Part shown: positions 50,391 to 64,000 of the stretch, piece after piece
How the letters are laid out: each line of letters opens with the position of its first letter
Position numbering within the stretch: the stretch's first letter is position 1
NCBI GenBank assembly: GCA_024305405.1
Contig: JAKNDB010000088.1
Coordinates: forward strand, 1,754,001-1,818,000
Direction of reading: 5' to 3'
DNA: 64,000 nt
Source: Dirofilaria immitis
Lineage: Eukaryota > Nematoda > Chromadorea > Rhabditida > Onchocercidae
The notes under the pieces: generated by a model
Told to the model about the DNA's origin: nothing
The model's input: only the letters and a program-made list of their open reading frames with translations
The model's database searches: none
Position numbers and translations under genes: made by a program

Positions 50391-53300
50391 AGTATTCCAT
50401 TTAGAAAATGAAATTAATTTTATTTTTAGTTTTTTTTTCTAATTTAAAGAAGAAGTCTGATAAATGATTAAATGATAAATGATTAACTTATCAAAAATGA
50501 TTTATAACTTTTTCCATATTAAATGAAAAATTGTATATATATATATATATATAAACATTCATTTATGTAATATATTTGCTATGATTAGTATCATATGAAT
50601 GTGCATAAGTTCTCGTTATTATATCTATCGATATTTATATATGTATTTTATATCCATGTATATTTATATGAAAAGGTGACAAAATTAAAAGTTCATTTAA
50701 ATGGATAATTGATATATATATATATGATGCAACACGTGAAGTGTTTGTTTGCACTTGTATTAATACACGTCACGTATGATACATAATGTGTACACAGACG
50801 TATGTATAAAATATGTATTAAAGAATCTGATATCATTAGAAGTAGTAGAAAAAGAATTCAAAAAAAGAAACAATGGAAATGGGAATAAATAATTGGTGTA
50901 GGAAGCAGTGTAGAAATTGAATGTTATTGAAAAATTGAATGGAATATTTCAGATTAAAATATTGGCATCGATAATTTGTCATCAAAAATGGATTCTTAAA
51001 AAGTCTAAATAAATGAAGAAGATTGTTTAAAAGTTTCGGATGTGAAACATTGAGTTATAAAATAAGAAGAAAGAAATTTCTATAACTTTTGCATTTGGAT
51101 CATTTTAATTAAAATTGCATTTAACTGATCGAATGGACAACATTTTAACAATTAAGATTCCATAATTTCTAGCTTTTGTCATTGATTAAGTTTGCTGCTT
51201 ATTTGATTATTACATTCTTCTCAGATATATTTTACTAGAAATCATTGCATTCAGGTTTCATATGACATTATTCAAAACGTAATAGAGCATTTCTTTCTTC
51301 AATCGGTTTAACTTATCAAAATTCTTCTATTCGATGAAGAGAGTAAAATATAAGCAACTTAGCTTACCATTTTTATGATCAACAAGCTAAACATTTGTTA
51401 ACATAATTAGAAAAATAATCATTAGATTCATGCAAATGGAAAAGTCTATTTTTCGATCATAAATGAACTTAGATTTGCGAAATTTGAACAGTCAACGCAA
51501 ATCGCACAAGCAACAAAATTTCTTTATCATTTTTACTCCTTTTTATTTCGATCATAAATGAAATATTTTTTTTTATTGTAATGAAAAATTTTCTGAATTT
51601 TATTCGATTTAAGATGAGAAATAATTCGAGAGAGAGAGAGAGAAAGAAGAAAAGAAGAAAGGAAAGCAAAGAGACAGAAATGCGATAAAATGAAGAAAAC
51701 GAGATCGTCCAGAAATCACTCTTGAAGTTTTTTTTTTTTTTTTTTTGAATGATACTAACATGAAAACGAATTCTATCGTTTCTCGACGAATTTACATTTC
51801 TCGTGATTAACCATTAACTATTGTGATAAATACGTTTTTGCTGAAACGATTACGATATAAACAAATATCATATTTTCATGGATCATTCGTTCAACTACGA
51901 TATATATAATGAATAATTTTTAAGTACAGATCATTAAAGAAATTAGCTTGAATATTTTTTTCCCTCTGTTTTTTTTCCAATCAAATTATTAGTGTCATGC
52001 TAGTTTACATGCTTTCATGTAATTTATTCATGTTAAGCAAAAGATAGATTTACCTGTCAAATTTTTATAGGAAAAATAATAATTAGAATTTATAGAATGT
52101 TAGTTAGACTTTGCATATCTCATTTATCGTATGATCAAAGTAAAAATAAATGGAGAAGTTAAAATTTGAATTTCTCTCTTAATATTACGATCGTAACCAT
52201 GGAAATATTATCCACTGCAACAGAATATAAACAATTTTCTAAGCAACTTAGTTTCTAAAGCATTTTATCAATTCTCATTTGATCTAAAAATATATTATCA
52301 ATTTATTCAAATTATGCTCAATTTTCTAATCAAATTTGCAAAACAAATTTTTATTTATGCAATATCAAAATGAAGTAGTATTTGAATAATTTTTCAATAA
52401 TCTATCTCAAATTAATCTATTCTCAAATTAATCTATTCCTGTACCAAAAAATGCAATAAAAGAATATGAAGAGAAACTTAATTTCTTCAAAGGTTTTTAA
52501 TGAAATTCATATTAGGAAATATAATTTCATCAATTATTATTAGCTATTATTAATTTAAAATTTAACCTTTGACCGCTAATAAATGTTTTAATTAATAGAT
52601 CAAAGAGTGTGGTAAATTAATAATTAATTGGTTCCATAAAAAAATATTTGAAGAAATTATTGTAAAAGACAAAAAGATCATTCTGCTTCTTTTTTTTTTT
52701 GAAAAGAAATCCAATGTTTGGATAGCAATTTGATCAATACAATTGCTATCTATAAATATGCATGCAATAACTGCATGTTATAACTGCATGCAAATGAAAT
52801 ATATATATCGCAAGGTGGGAGAATCTCTTTGTTCAGATGATGAAAATTGATACGGTAAACATAAGATGATTATATGACAGGTAATAACAATCTTTAAACA
52901 TATATTGTATATCTTTGAGTTGCAGGTTGATTGATAAATTGTTGAAATAAATGTATGTTGAGAGAAATATTCTTTGAAGCGGGCAGATACGATAAAAACC
53001 ATAAGGATTATTACAAATCCAGGTAATATCCTTCAGGTAGAGTCTTCTAATGAAGTGATTAAAAATTGATACAGTAAACATAAGAAGGTTACATATAGTA
53101 GGCAATTAATTAACCTTCTCACTGACACATTATCATTTTTTTAAAAAAAAACTATCGATATAATCAATCAATATGTATCCTTTAACATTATCATTTTTTA
53201 ATGCAAATAGATAAATATAAGGATTATATGACTGATAAAAGTAAGGATTATATGGCAGATAACATCCATCAAGCACAAAATATTATTTTTAAAAAAATTA

Positions 53301-53790
53301 CCACTGCCAATACAATCAATATGTATCTTTTAACATTTCACCTTTTAGAGTTTTCATGAACAGATACGGTAATACAAGAATTACATGACAGATAATATTT
53401 TTCAAGTAACATTTTTCCAGGTAACATTCTCCTTCATTCTAACATCTTTCAGGTAAACATCATTCATTTTCACTTAACATATATTATTATTATCTTCGTT
53501 TTAAAAGGAAATATCGTTGTAATCAGTATGTATCATTTAGTAATTGTCATATTATTTTTGAAAACGTATAGAAACTGATAAACTGATAAAAGTTAACAAA
53601 GAATTTGGGCAGTGTAAAAATAACTAAAATGAAATTGCAGGCATTACTAAAATAGCATGAATTGTTTGAAACGGCAAAGCAAGTAAGTAAATAATCGGAT
53701 AAATCGGATGACAACGAATCGAGCGATCGGAGAGTAAATTGAATGATTGAAGGAACGATTGAGTGATTCAACGATTGATGCAGAATGTGT
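50391..53790. other. Non-coding stretch with diverged repeats
   Basis: No supportable exon. Degenerate copies of gatacggtaaacataag followed by attatatgacaggtaata recur between about 52840 and 53410. Also poly-T at about 51729-51746, an AG tract at 51630-51645, and a palindrome-like block with three gcatg elements near 52759-52791. Confidence 0.55.
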
Positions 53791-53794
53791 ATTC

Positions 53795-53821
53795 ATTCAT
53801 TCATTCATTCATTCATTCATG
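53795..53821. repeat. (ATTC)n microsatellite
   Basis: Six to seven ATTC units in a row. Confidence 0.9.
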
Positions 53822-54020
53822 TTCCTTTCTTCTCGTCAAAATGGCAAAATTTAGCATTTAGAATGAAAAAAAAAAAAGTGCAAATGTAGCAAACAAACAT
53901 TTCTACTGCATTGCCTTCAGTAGTTGTAGTTAGATTGAACTGACTAATATTATGGAATGTTATTTGAAAAACATTTCAATCTCAATCTGAAGAAGCAATA
54001 ACTAATCATTCCAATATAAA

Positions 54021-54104
54021 CATACATACATACACATACATACATACACATACATACATACATACACACATACACACATACATACATACATACACATATA
54101 TATA
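54021..54104. repeat. (CATA)n / (CACA)n microsatellite
   Basis: Interrupted CATA and CACA tetranucleotides, ending in a short TA run. Confidence 0.9.
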
Positions 54105-54452
54105 GACATATGAATACATATTTTTATTTTTTGAAAAAGAAAAGTAACTCATTCGTTCGCACTATAAACATTATCGATAGGGACTGGTTGATGATGATTG
54201 TTGATGAGAAGGATGAATAAATTGAGGGCAAAGTAGTAACAAAGTTCCATTACTGTTCTTAAAAATGTAAACAACAATGAAGGAGAAAAGAAAAAAATTT
54301 TTTTTTGCTTTCTAAAATAACAAATTCTTTTTGCAACAATTTTTTTTCTTTTTTTTGTTATTGAAATTTATTATTTTGCAAAAATTTTTCAAACTACGTA
54401 GCCTAAATTTATTAGAAATCAAAGCTTAAACTTATAACAAAAGAAATATATA

Positions 54453-54865
54453 TATGGCTAAACTTGATGATATGATTGTCTATACGACTAAATTTGATGA
54501 TATAATTGTATGGCTAAACTTGATGATATGATTGTATGGCTAAACTTGATGATATGATTGTATGGCTAAACTTGATGATATGATTGTATGATTAAACTTG
54601 ATGATATGATTGTATGGCTAAACTTGATGATATGATTGTATGGCTAAACTTGATGATATGATTGTATGGCTAAACTTGATGATATGATTGTATGATTAAA
54701 CTTGATGATATGATTGTCTATACGAGTAAACTTGATGATATGATTGTATGGCTAAACTCGATGATATGATTGTATGGCTAAACTTGATGATATGGTTATC
54801 TATATGATTAAACTCAACTTCATGATATGATTATTTATATGATTAAATTTGATGATAAGATTGTT
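54453..54865. repeat. 26-bp tandem array, about 15 copies, with higher-order structure
   Basis: The unit core ctaaacttgatgatatgatt is followed by gtatgg or a variant linker. Three units with tggc followed by one unit with tgat form a 104-bp pattern that occurs twice in succession. Edge copies carry tatacga linkers and substitutions. No coding frame is implied. Confidence 0.93.
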
Positions 54866-57800
54866 TTTTCCTTCCTTTTAATTAACAAATGAAAAATTTG
54901 ATAATTTGTAAATTTTGGATAGCCAGCAAATTTAGATTAAGATTGATTGATAATAATCAGGCTATGACAATTACTTTTCTTCCGTATCATTAATAATCTT
55001 ACTGTTATTTTTGTTTTTCGAGAAGTTGCAAAGGCAAAAAAAAAAGAAGAAATTTAGTTAAGAATATCGCAGAAATGATTAATCACTAGATTCCATCGAT
55101 AAAATACATTTCGGGTGTTTAAATATTTAATCGGACAGGATATTATTTACCGTAGATGTGCATTCTTTTATATCCTGTCTATCAAGATATCTCATAATAT
55201 AGCTTTATCTTTCATTCATATCCCGTCTATCAAGATATCTCATACTATAGTTTTTTCTTTTTCCTACCCGCTATCGCAAGATATTTTTTCATAATATGCT
55301 ATATCCTACAATAATGACGATATGTTTTTCTCAAGATTCTGAAATGGAATAAGTATTTTCAAGAATTCTAAAATGGCAATGCTTTTTTTAAATCAATATT
55401 TTGAATTATTTATAATTAAATTTTATAAATTTATTTTGATGAAATTCAATCATCCACAAAAATTTCAACAAATAAATTTCATTCAACAACTATGCATGCC
55501 GAATAATGCATTATAGATTCAATAAATAATAAAAATTTTTGAACTTTTCACTAATAATTTTGGTTAATTAATTTTTATCAAATATTTTTAATTGTAATTT
55601 TGAGAAAGTAAAAATTTGAGAAAAAGTTCAAATTTTCCGTTATACTTCAAAATTAGTAAAAATTTTTAATTTAAGAAAAAGAATTGAAGGACAAAAATTT
55701 TTGAACAACCATTTTCTACGCGCTAATTGTAATCAATCACATAAATAAGATATGGTAATCGTAAAATTTCTAAATGTTTTGTTGTCACAAAAATGATCAT
55801 CACATATTTAACCGCTACTCTTCCAACTCATACATTTTAAAAAGCACACAAATCTTGCATAGTATAGAATGATAGTCAATATAGTAATTTATCATCAAGA
55901 TTGTTTATCATATAACTGATATTATTGTAAAAAGATGACTGATAATTGATTGATACAGTACGAGCTTCGAACTAATACTACGTAAAAAATGACTTTTTAA
56001 TGGTTTCAAATATTTCTTAGCTGTAGAAATGAAAATGAAGAGATAATTGAACAACGAAATATGATAAATTTTAATATTTTTTAGATGATAAAATCATCCA
56101 TCTTATCATCGCTTAACATTTTATTAAATTTTTATTTCAAAGTTATCGTACAAAATGCTGCCTTGTTTGCCATTTTTTTTTTTTTGCAATAATCAAATAT
56201 TGATGCATTTATAATTCTTGGGTTAGCCAAGTACATGAATCTTTGGTCTTTTATTTGATAAATTTTTGCGAAAAACAAAAAACTACGATGACTAAAAATG
56301 GAGTGAGTCTCGACGAGAAAATTTTAAAAGAGAAATATTAAAAAGATTATTAGAAAAATTTTTTCAAAATAATATTTGCCATATTTCAACTTGAATCATT
56401 CTACTACTAATATAAATTTTACATAAATCTGATTATATCAAATATCGAATATATGCAAGTTATAATTTTACAATGTTTGAAATTCAAATCAAATACTCAT
56501 TATCCTGAATAACATTGATTTCAAGCGATATCAACTTTCATCTTTAATTTAAAAGTTTTTAATTTAAAGAAAAAAATAATTAATAATTCCAATCCAAATC
56601 TTTTCATTACAATGAATATTCTTGCAATCGAGAATGCTTATGTTTACATATTTAAGCGAAATTCAACTACAATTAATAGATTATCATTTATCAGGGATAT
56701 CAAATTTCTACGATACATTGCAATCATTTAGCAAATTTTATCAACAATAATTTAAGCTTATTAATCACTAATAAGAAATTGATAAAATTATAGCTATATT
56801 ATGATTTCATGAAAAATTAGCATAATTTTTTCCAAAAAATAAAATTCAATTTAAAAATTTAATAAGTTGAAATAAATAAATAAATGTGAAATTCGCTAAA
56901 TAATATTATCAAAAATAAAAAATTTATTTTTTTCTTTCCTTCTTTTATCAATTTTTCTTTTTATCAGACTATTTGATAAAAATGTTTGATATTAAATAAC
57001 AAAGTTTTTCAAACTGAAAATCATTCATTCTCGTCTTTTTTTTATGGAGCGGGAATGAATGAATGTATTATTTTGTTATAACAAAAAAAAAAAAGAAATT
57101 TTTCAACCAGTATTTGAAAAAGAAAAACGGCATATTTTTTGATCGGACGGCGAAAAAAAAAGAACGAAATTTAGGAGGAGGAGGGAAAAAAAGGAAATGA
57201 AATTTGAATGTTTGTTTATTTGCTATGATAAAATAAAAATAATAGTTAGATGGGAACAGTTGCGCAAATAAAATTGCCAGTTATTTATTTTATTTTTTCC
57301 AAATCTTTTTTATTTATTATTTTTTTAAATTTATCGCTTAATTTCTTTTATTTTGTTTATGTTTTTGTTTTTGTTTTATTTTGTTTTCTTTTTTTTTTTT
57401 CAACCAAACTAAATATTTCGATGAATAATTTGTAGACAAAAAAGAGCTAATATTTATTATCTTTTCTAACTTTTCAAATTATTGAATTTTTTTTCAAAAA
57501 AAAATTTTATGTTTAATAATTTTATTAATATATACATTATACCGTATCATACATTTTATACCGTATCCTTTTTTGTCATATTAAGTAATTTAGAATTTAG
57601 CTGAATGTTTAAGCTAAAAATATTTGGGTATATAAGAAATGGATGAAATATCTTTAGAAAGTTGTTTATGAAATGTTCCAACTAACATAGAAAGTATAAG
57701 GAAGAGTAAGAATTGACGTTTGATATATAGCAAGCCGTTGGCCAAGGAATCTTAGCATGTACCTAAAATGAAAATTGCTATTTCTCTTCTTCACTTCGTA

Positions 57801-60049
57801 TCATTAATTTCAAAAATAAATATTAAACATAAAAATTAAAACTTCAACTTAAAATTTTATAATAAATAAATTTGATTACGAATGATTAAATAGGCAATCG
57901 TTATGTTAGAATGAATGAATAATCAAAGTTGATTTAAAATGTCTAATTGATCGAGAATTCAAGAATGGTTGCTTTATTAATCAGAATCATTTTTATCGTG
58001 ATAATTTTTATCTCATTAAACATGCTAAAAAAGAAATTTAAATATAGTTTTGTCACTACTAAACGATTTTTTTTGAATAATGCAAAGTTTAGTTAAGCTA
58101 TCAGTTTTTTTTTAAATTTTCAAATTTAATTGTTTTGCTAGCAAATATTTAAATTTTCATAATTATCTTAGAACAAGGTTAATATATCATTTTTTTCTAA
58201 GTTGCAAAATCGATTATAATATCAAGCATATGACTGATATGTATTACTAATTGAAATTGTAATTTTGATTCCTAAAATAGAAAACTATGATCCATAATTG
58301 GTTTCTGTACCTTCTTTTTTCCTTTTTTTCATTATCTAATAATTTTATAAAATAGGTTAAAAATTAAAAGAATTGAAATAAAATGGAGATATCGTATTAT
58401 TAAAGTTTTTTTATAATGAAAGCCAAATGATTGTATCAAAGATAGGCTAATATCACGAAGTTTACTATAGCAATCATTTAGTTTCAATATCTCGCAAAAC
58501 ATACTGCATCAATCAGTATCCGATATTTTATAAAATATACTGTTATATCAATCACTATCAACATGCCTTCAATATCTTGTAAAATATACTGCATTAATCA
58601 TTATCAATATGTTTCTGATTTCTCGTAAAATATACTGTATATTAATCATTATCATTATCAATATATTTTAGCGATAAATGTTTGCATACTTGGACAAATA
58701 TTCAAATGAAAGCTTATCAAAATTTTTTTTTAATTTGCAAAGAAAAGAAGAAGCGCTTATCTTTACAACTAGAAGTTTCATTGAAGATCACGAAGCATAA
58801 CTATTTGAAAAGTAAATACCAGGCATTTAAACTATTCAGCAGTAAATATTAGGCCTAAATTACTCTCTGAATTTTTTATTATTTCTATATGAAATTTATT
58901 TTATTTCAGAAGGATGAAAATTTTCGCTGATAAAAAAATAAAATTTAATAAATAACAATTAAGTTATTATTTATAAAACGATAGGATATGAAAATGATAG
59001 AATAATTAAGCATACGCAATATGATCAGATAAGCATATCGATAAATAAATTTGATCTGTTATCTATTCGTTGCCTTTTTTTTGGAATTAGATTTAATCAA
59101 TGTTATCACTTATCGATTTTATAATCAGAAACTTTGAACGATAATATGAATGAAATAATTGAAAAAAATAATAAACATTCCTATTTCTTGATTTTTTTTA
59201 AATGAAAATATTATTTGATGATGGATGAAAAATTTATATATCAATATTGTAAAACAACTCTTCCTGATATATTTCTCATATATACAAGCATTAATTGAAC
59301 GACAAATTTAAATGATTAGTTTCATCGAGAAAAAGTTTTAGTTGGATAATTTGCATTTAAAAAAAAAGTCTTTTAATCGTTTTGGAAAGTAAAATTAAAA
59401 ATGAAAAAATTGCCAATAAAATTTTATGAATGAAATTAAAAATAATCAAAAAAAAAAGTTATGAGAATTAGTCTTATATCTTTAGCATTATAGCCAAGAA
59501 AAGAAGAATCATTATAAAGGATTAAAATGAAGTGAACTAAAAAAAAAAAAAAAGAAAAAGAAAAAGTTGAATAAAAATCTAAAAGAAACTATCAACAATT
59601 TCGATGAATGAAATTTAAAAAGAGTTATGAAATAATACTATCATTCTTGCCATTATTTTATCAAAAAAAAGATTTACTATCAAAGATTAAATAAAGGAAG
59701 AATGAAAAGTAAAAAAAAAAAAAAAGAAAAGATTGATTGAATGATTTGTCCGAAAAGCAATGTTATATTGTTAAGTAAAATAAAATTATTGAAACATTTG
59801 CATTTGAAAGTGAAAAAATGCGAAGAAAGAAAATAAAAAAAATTTGCAAAAAAATGTAAATATTAACTTTTTTTTCTGCACTTTTAGCAAAAGTAGAAAG
59901 GATAAAAAGAAAAATTGAAAAATTCAAAAATTCGTAAATAATTCATTTTTTTTTGTTTACTTAAAATGACTAAATGTTAATTCATTGTTCGAAGTATCGA
60001 ACGATGGGTTAACTTTAGAAAATAACCACTAATTAATTGATTGAATGTA
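54866..60049. other. AT-rich non-coding stretch, no gene seen
   Basis: I found no splice-bounded protein-like segment. A duplicated piece with catatcccgtctatcaagat and a close copy lies at about 55170-55250, and repeated cgtaaaatatactg-type words at about 58490-58640. The Phe/Leu-rich frame at 57250-57435 is a T-rich artefact. Confidence 0.55.
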
Positions 60050-60460
60050 AAATGAATGATAGACGATTCTTAGCAGAAATTTCAGCATTATCATCCAAAT
60101 AATAATGATATTTATTCACTTTAGTTTTAATATAATCATTTAAATCAAATTTAATGCTATCTTCTTATTATTCTTTTCCTAGAATTTGGACAACTTTAGA
60201 TAAATATCTCACTAATATATAATCGTGTAAAATGATAATATTTGATGGTTGCTGAAATTTCAACATTATCATCACCGAAATAATAATGATATTTATTCAG
60301 TTAGGTCAGCTTTAAAACTATCATTTTTAGAAATTGGACATTTCCTAGAATTTGGGTAGCTTTAGATAAATATTTCACTAATATATGATCGCTTAAAATG
60401 ATAATATCTGACGGTTACTGAAATTTCAACATTATCATCACCGAAATAATAATAATATAT
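60050..60460. repeat. Degenerate tandem repeat, 3 copies of about 170 bp
   Basis: Each copy contains gaaatttcaacattatcatc followed by gaaataataatgatattta; starts lie near 60075, 60251 and 60418. Confidence 0.8.
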
Positions 60461-60559
60461 ATATCATCAAATAATATAAATTAATTTGTTAATTTATTAA
60501 AATATCATTGCATATATGTAAAATATAATAGTTGCAAAAATATTTTTTGTTTAAAAAAA

Positions 60560-60762
60560 ATACAAAAATTGGTATATTTCTAATGGAATAAAAAAGAAAT
60601 ACAAAAATGGTATATTTGAAATGGAATAAAAAAAGAAATACAAAATGGTATATTTCAAGTGGAATAAAAGAAAAGAAATACAAAAATTGGTATATTTCAA
60701 ATGGAATAAAAAAAAGAAATACAAAAATTCATATATTTCAAATGGAATTAAAAGAAAAGGAA
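60560..60762. repeat. 39-41 bp tandem repeat, 5 copies
   Basis: The unit atacaaaaattggtatattt is followed by caaatggaataaaa and an A/G run. The 39-base length of several copies is a multiple of three, so open frames appear on both strands (repeating YISNGIK-like on plus, FFYSI-like on minus). These are not genes. Confidence 0.9.
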
Positions 60763-61504
60763 AAAGAATTTGCACAAAAAAGTTTTTTCCTATTTTCCTT
60801 CCATAAATAGTACAAATAATTTGGTAATTGAAAAACGAAATTTATTATTTCAATTTAAATTTAATTTCTTCCATCTTATTAATTTATTATTATCATAGAG
60901 TAAATGATTGTATTATAAGTGATTGGATGAAAAGGTGGTGTAAGAGTGCAAATGGCCTTTTGATTGGTTCCCAAAAAAGAAAAAATGTAATGAATCAATT
61001 TGATGATACTGTAATTTATAATTTCTCAATTTTTCCTCTAAAATTTAAATCAAAAAAATTACAATTTTTCATATTTTTTTAATTAGCAAAAGATGTAACG
61101 AAGAAGTAATTAATATGATTGAAAATATTTCGATTACGGTAAATAATATCAATACAGTATCTTTTGTTATTTGATAATATTTTTTTTTTCACAATGTGTT
61201 ATTTTCATCGTAAATTTTCCATATCATATATTATGTATAAAAACTAAAATTTGATTATTCTTGCGAACTTACATCTCAATGAATAAATCTGATTATTTCG
61301 AGCATCTCTCTCTCTCTCTCTCTCTTTTCCATTTCTCTCTCTGTCTCTCTCTTAGTAAATTTAAATCAATTGTCGAATTTGTCAACTTAATAATTTCTTT
61401 TTGCATATTCCTTTTATATTTTAAATTAAAATATGAATTTAAAATGTATTTAAGGAAATTTAAATTTGAATTTTATTTTATTACTTCAAGTTATAACTGG
61501 CCAT

Positions 61505-61531
61505 ACTGATTGATTGATTGATTGATTGATT
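61505..61531. repeat. (GATT)n microsatellite
   Basis: About six GATT units. A (TC)n tract also lies nearby at about 61306-61350. Confidence 0.9.
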
Positions 61532-61904
61532 ATTGTTATTATTATTATCTCGAAATAGATGTTCGATTATGATTATCGTATGTGTTATGTGCATGAAATA
61601 GATATCTGATTATGATAGTATTAAATTTACACTAAATGCATGAAATATTCAAAAATGAATACGATACATTTTATAAGAATGAAAAATGATGATGAAAATA
61701 GAATGTGATTTCTACGCTTAGTAAAAATCAAAAATATTTTTTATCAAATTAATGAATTAAAAGATAATAAAAATTAGTGAGAAAAAAAAAGAAAGAAAGG
61801 CGAAACAAAAAAGAAAAAATCAAGTAATAGATAGTTAAAATTCTGATTTAATTATTCGTATAGAACATAAAAATACGACATAATTTAGGATAGATCAAAA
61901 AAAC

Positions 61905-61946
61905 GACCGATCGATTAATCGATACAGATCGATAGATCGATCGTCA
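61905..61946. promoter_or_regulatory. Cluster of overlapping ATCGAT palindromes
   Basis: In about 40 bases the words cgatcgat, atcgattaatcgat and gatcgatagatcgatc occur, forming overlapping palindromes. ATCGAT is a core for ONECUT/CUT-type homeodomain and related factors in animals. A regulatory role here is only a suggestion from the motif density. Confidence 0.25.
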
Positions 61947-64000
61947 AGAATAACAAGTTGAAAGTTTTTTCTTGTTTTCCTAGAAAAAAAAAAAAATACG
62001 AATGAATAATGTTGATTGTTTCGGGCAACACTTTGTTAATTGATGATATATTTATAAATGAAAAAAATAATTGTAAAAATATTACGGGAAGGATAGTTGG
62101 GATGGAAAAAAGTAGTTAATATTATGAAAGAGAGAGGAAGGAAAGAAAGAAAGAAAGAAGTAGGATGAAAGATAATAATGATGCCCGGTTTAATTCGGGG
62201 TAAAAAATATACCGTATTAATAAAACATTAATCCAAACGACCCCGACCTAATTCTTTTTTTTTTTATCGAAAATAACTTGTTTTTTTTTTGCTACTAACA
62301 ATTATAGTTTGTTAATTCCTATATTTCCGTTTCTTTTTTTTTTTTTAAGTCGAATATTGAAATTAGAGCGAAATATATTTTTGCGTAAAATTTGATAAAT
62401 AGAATTTCCATTCTTTTTATTTCTGCTAAAAAATAATTAAATTATTGATTTGTATATAATGATAAAGGAGAATTTTGATAAAAAAAAAAATGGAAACTAA
62501 ATAATTTTTATGGGAATAATTCGAATTAATTATGAAAGTAATCGAAAATTATTTGAATTACAATTTGAAATATTAATTGATAAGCATTATAGATAAGATA
62601 TCATATTATTTATCCTATTAAAAGATCCTTGCATTCGAGATAGTTAAAATATTTTGCATTCAAGAAAGCTATTATTCTATATTAAAAAATTTTTTAAATT
62701 TTGATTTGTACAATTAATCGAAATTAAAATTGGCAAAATTTAACGATAACCTGAATTAAACCGATAACCTGATAAGAACAATAATATTACGAAATAGCTT
62801 CAGGAAAATCAATCCTAAAAATGGATGAAGTTCATTCAACGATCATAAATAATGATGATTGCGTAAAAAACGTTTAAACGTTGGACAAAAGGTGAAACAT
62901 AACAATTATTTATATCATCTCTGTACAGAGAAAAAGCGTCAAATTTTTCAAACAACTAATATATCAAAGGAAAGAAAAAAAGAAGAAAAACTTTTTAATT
63001 ACTTTATTCTCGACGAAAATACATATCATCAAGAAAATATTATATATTTTTTTAGTTATTAAAAAATTTTCTCATATTACTTTTATAGTTCACATTTCAC
63101 TATCAGTTGAATGAATCAAATATAGTGATGGCTGATTAATTCAAATCAATTGATTCGATCAAATATAATGACCTGATAATTATACTCAAGTCTTGATTGT
63201 CTTAGAGCATTTTAATATCAAATACTTCTAATAATTCCTCTTCATAAATTTAAAATTTCTTAGACAAAAAAAAATTAAATATTATCTTTAAATAAAAAAA
63301 AATTGAAATACTAATTATTTAAAAGAATTCGAATCGAATTGGATCAAAATAAAATTAAATATGGTATTCAAGTAATTTTAATTAACATTTAGTTCTAATT
63401 CAAACAATAAAAAGTCACAAATCAACATAAAATTTATTTTGATTTGAGAATACAGTACATTTTGAATGACAATTGACAGATAATGAGAAATGATATTGGC
63501 ATTAGGATCATCCCGATAATATGATGACATACCGTACCATTTACTGATCATTATAAATATTATCATCACCGATGAGAATTAAATTTGCCAAAATTCGAAC
63601 ATTTTAAAATATTGATGAAGTCATTTAAACTTTTTTCATATAATCTTCCTTCACTTCTAATTCAATTTGAAATATTCAAAAATATACCATTTCAAACATT
63701 ATAATCGTCACACCTAGAAAAAAAACCTGAAATCAATTTTCATTTCTAAATTTCAATTATTCTATTATTTTAAATCAATTTAAACTAAAAATATCAATTA
63801 GAATATTGATAAAGATGATAACAAAATATATAGTAAAAAGATAATCTAAAAAAGATTATCAATTTTATGCCAAATATGAAAAGTATGAGTTAGATTGATG
63901 ATAAAGATGATAATGAAAATATTTATAAATTATTGATAATAAAATTGATCTAATGATAATATTGATTACAAAAATAAATTTCTCACTTTTTCCTTTAACT
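61947..64000. other. AT-rich non-coding stretch to the window end
   Basis: No supportable exon. A small less AT-rich block at 62183-62250 contains cggggt and accccg in inverted orientation about 45 bases apart. The rest is A/T runs and short dispersed gataa words. The Lys-rich frame at 62859-63062 shows no domain. Confidence 0.55.

Noticed and set aside
1..64000. tRNA, rRNA, spliced-leader RNA genes, bacterial endosymbiont or viral insertions
   Set aside because: I looked for T-loop-like boxes, long GC-balanced blocks, an SL1-like sequence and intronless long frames and saw none; a tRNA or Rfam scan would be needed to exclude small RNA genes.

Overview
The window looks like nematode nuclear DNA. 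It is very AT-rich and gene-poor, and it holds three recognisable spliced genes, all on the minus strand. Evidence for a nematode: one gene encodes a nematode-restricted ground-like (GRL) secreted protein; another encodes a double-DM-domain factor of the MAB-3/DMD-3 type; introns end in (T)TTNAG; and two of the three genes have a splice-acceptor-like CAG a few bases upstream of the start ATG with no room for a normal 5'UTR, as expected for spliced-leader trans-splicing. I cannot name the species. A spirurid or filarial-like genome is a guess from the low GC and long introns.

Layout. 1-16.7 kb: no supportable gene; decayed local tandem duplications (25 bp, about 100 bp, 110 bp, 130-165 bp units) and microsatellites. 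16.76-21.75 kb: a ten-exon SLC41/MgtE-type magnesium transporter gene. 21.9-23.2 kb: two weak minus-strand coding candidates and an inverted-repeat-bounded segment. 26.8-28.7 kb: a five-exon GRL gene (signal peptide, Cys/Pro-rich region, C-terminal ground-like domain). 34.7-44.75 kb: a double-DM transcription factor gene whose 5' end was not found. An 8-kb intron separates its two DM exons and carries a 20-bp satellite of about 28 copies and a possible 45-nt in-frame cassette exon. 44.8-64 kb: no supportable gene; repeats only, including a 26-bp array with a higher-order 104-bp pattern, a 66-bp triplication and a 147-bp duplication.

The three genes share no obvious pathway and their spacing does not suggest an operon. 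The most useful cross-cutting observation concerns sequence quality. All three need single-base corrections, six in total and five of them in A/T homopolymers, to match their families and keep splice phase. That points to homopolymer indels in the assembly rather than three independent pseudogenes.

I found no convincing undescribed biological system. The strongest leads are the exon architecture of the double-DM gene and the repeat dynamics in its large intron. Exon borders were read by eye from splice signals, phase and family fit; no alignment or search was run.
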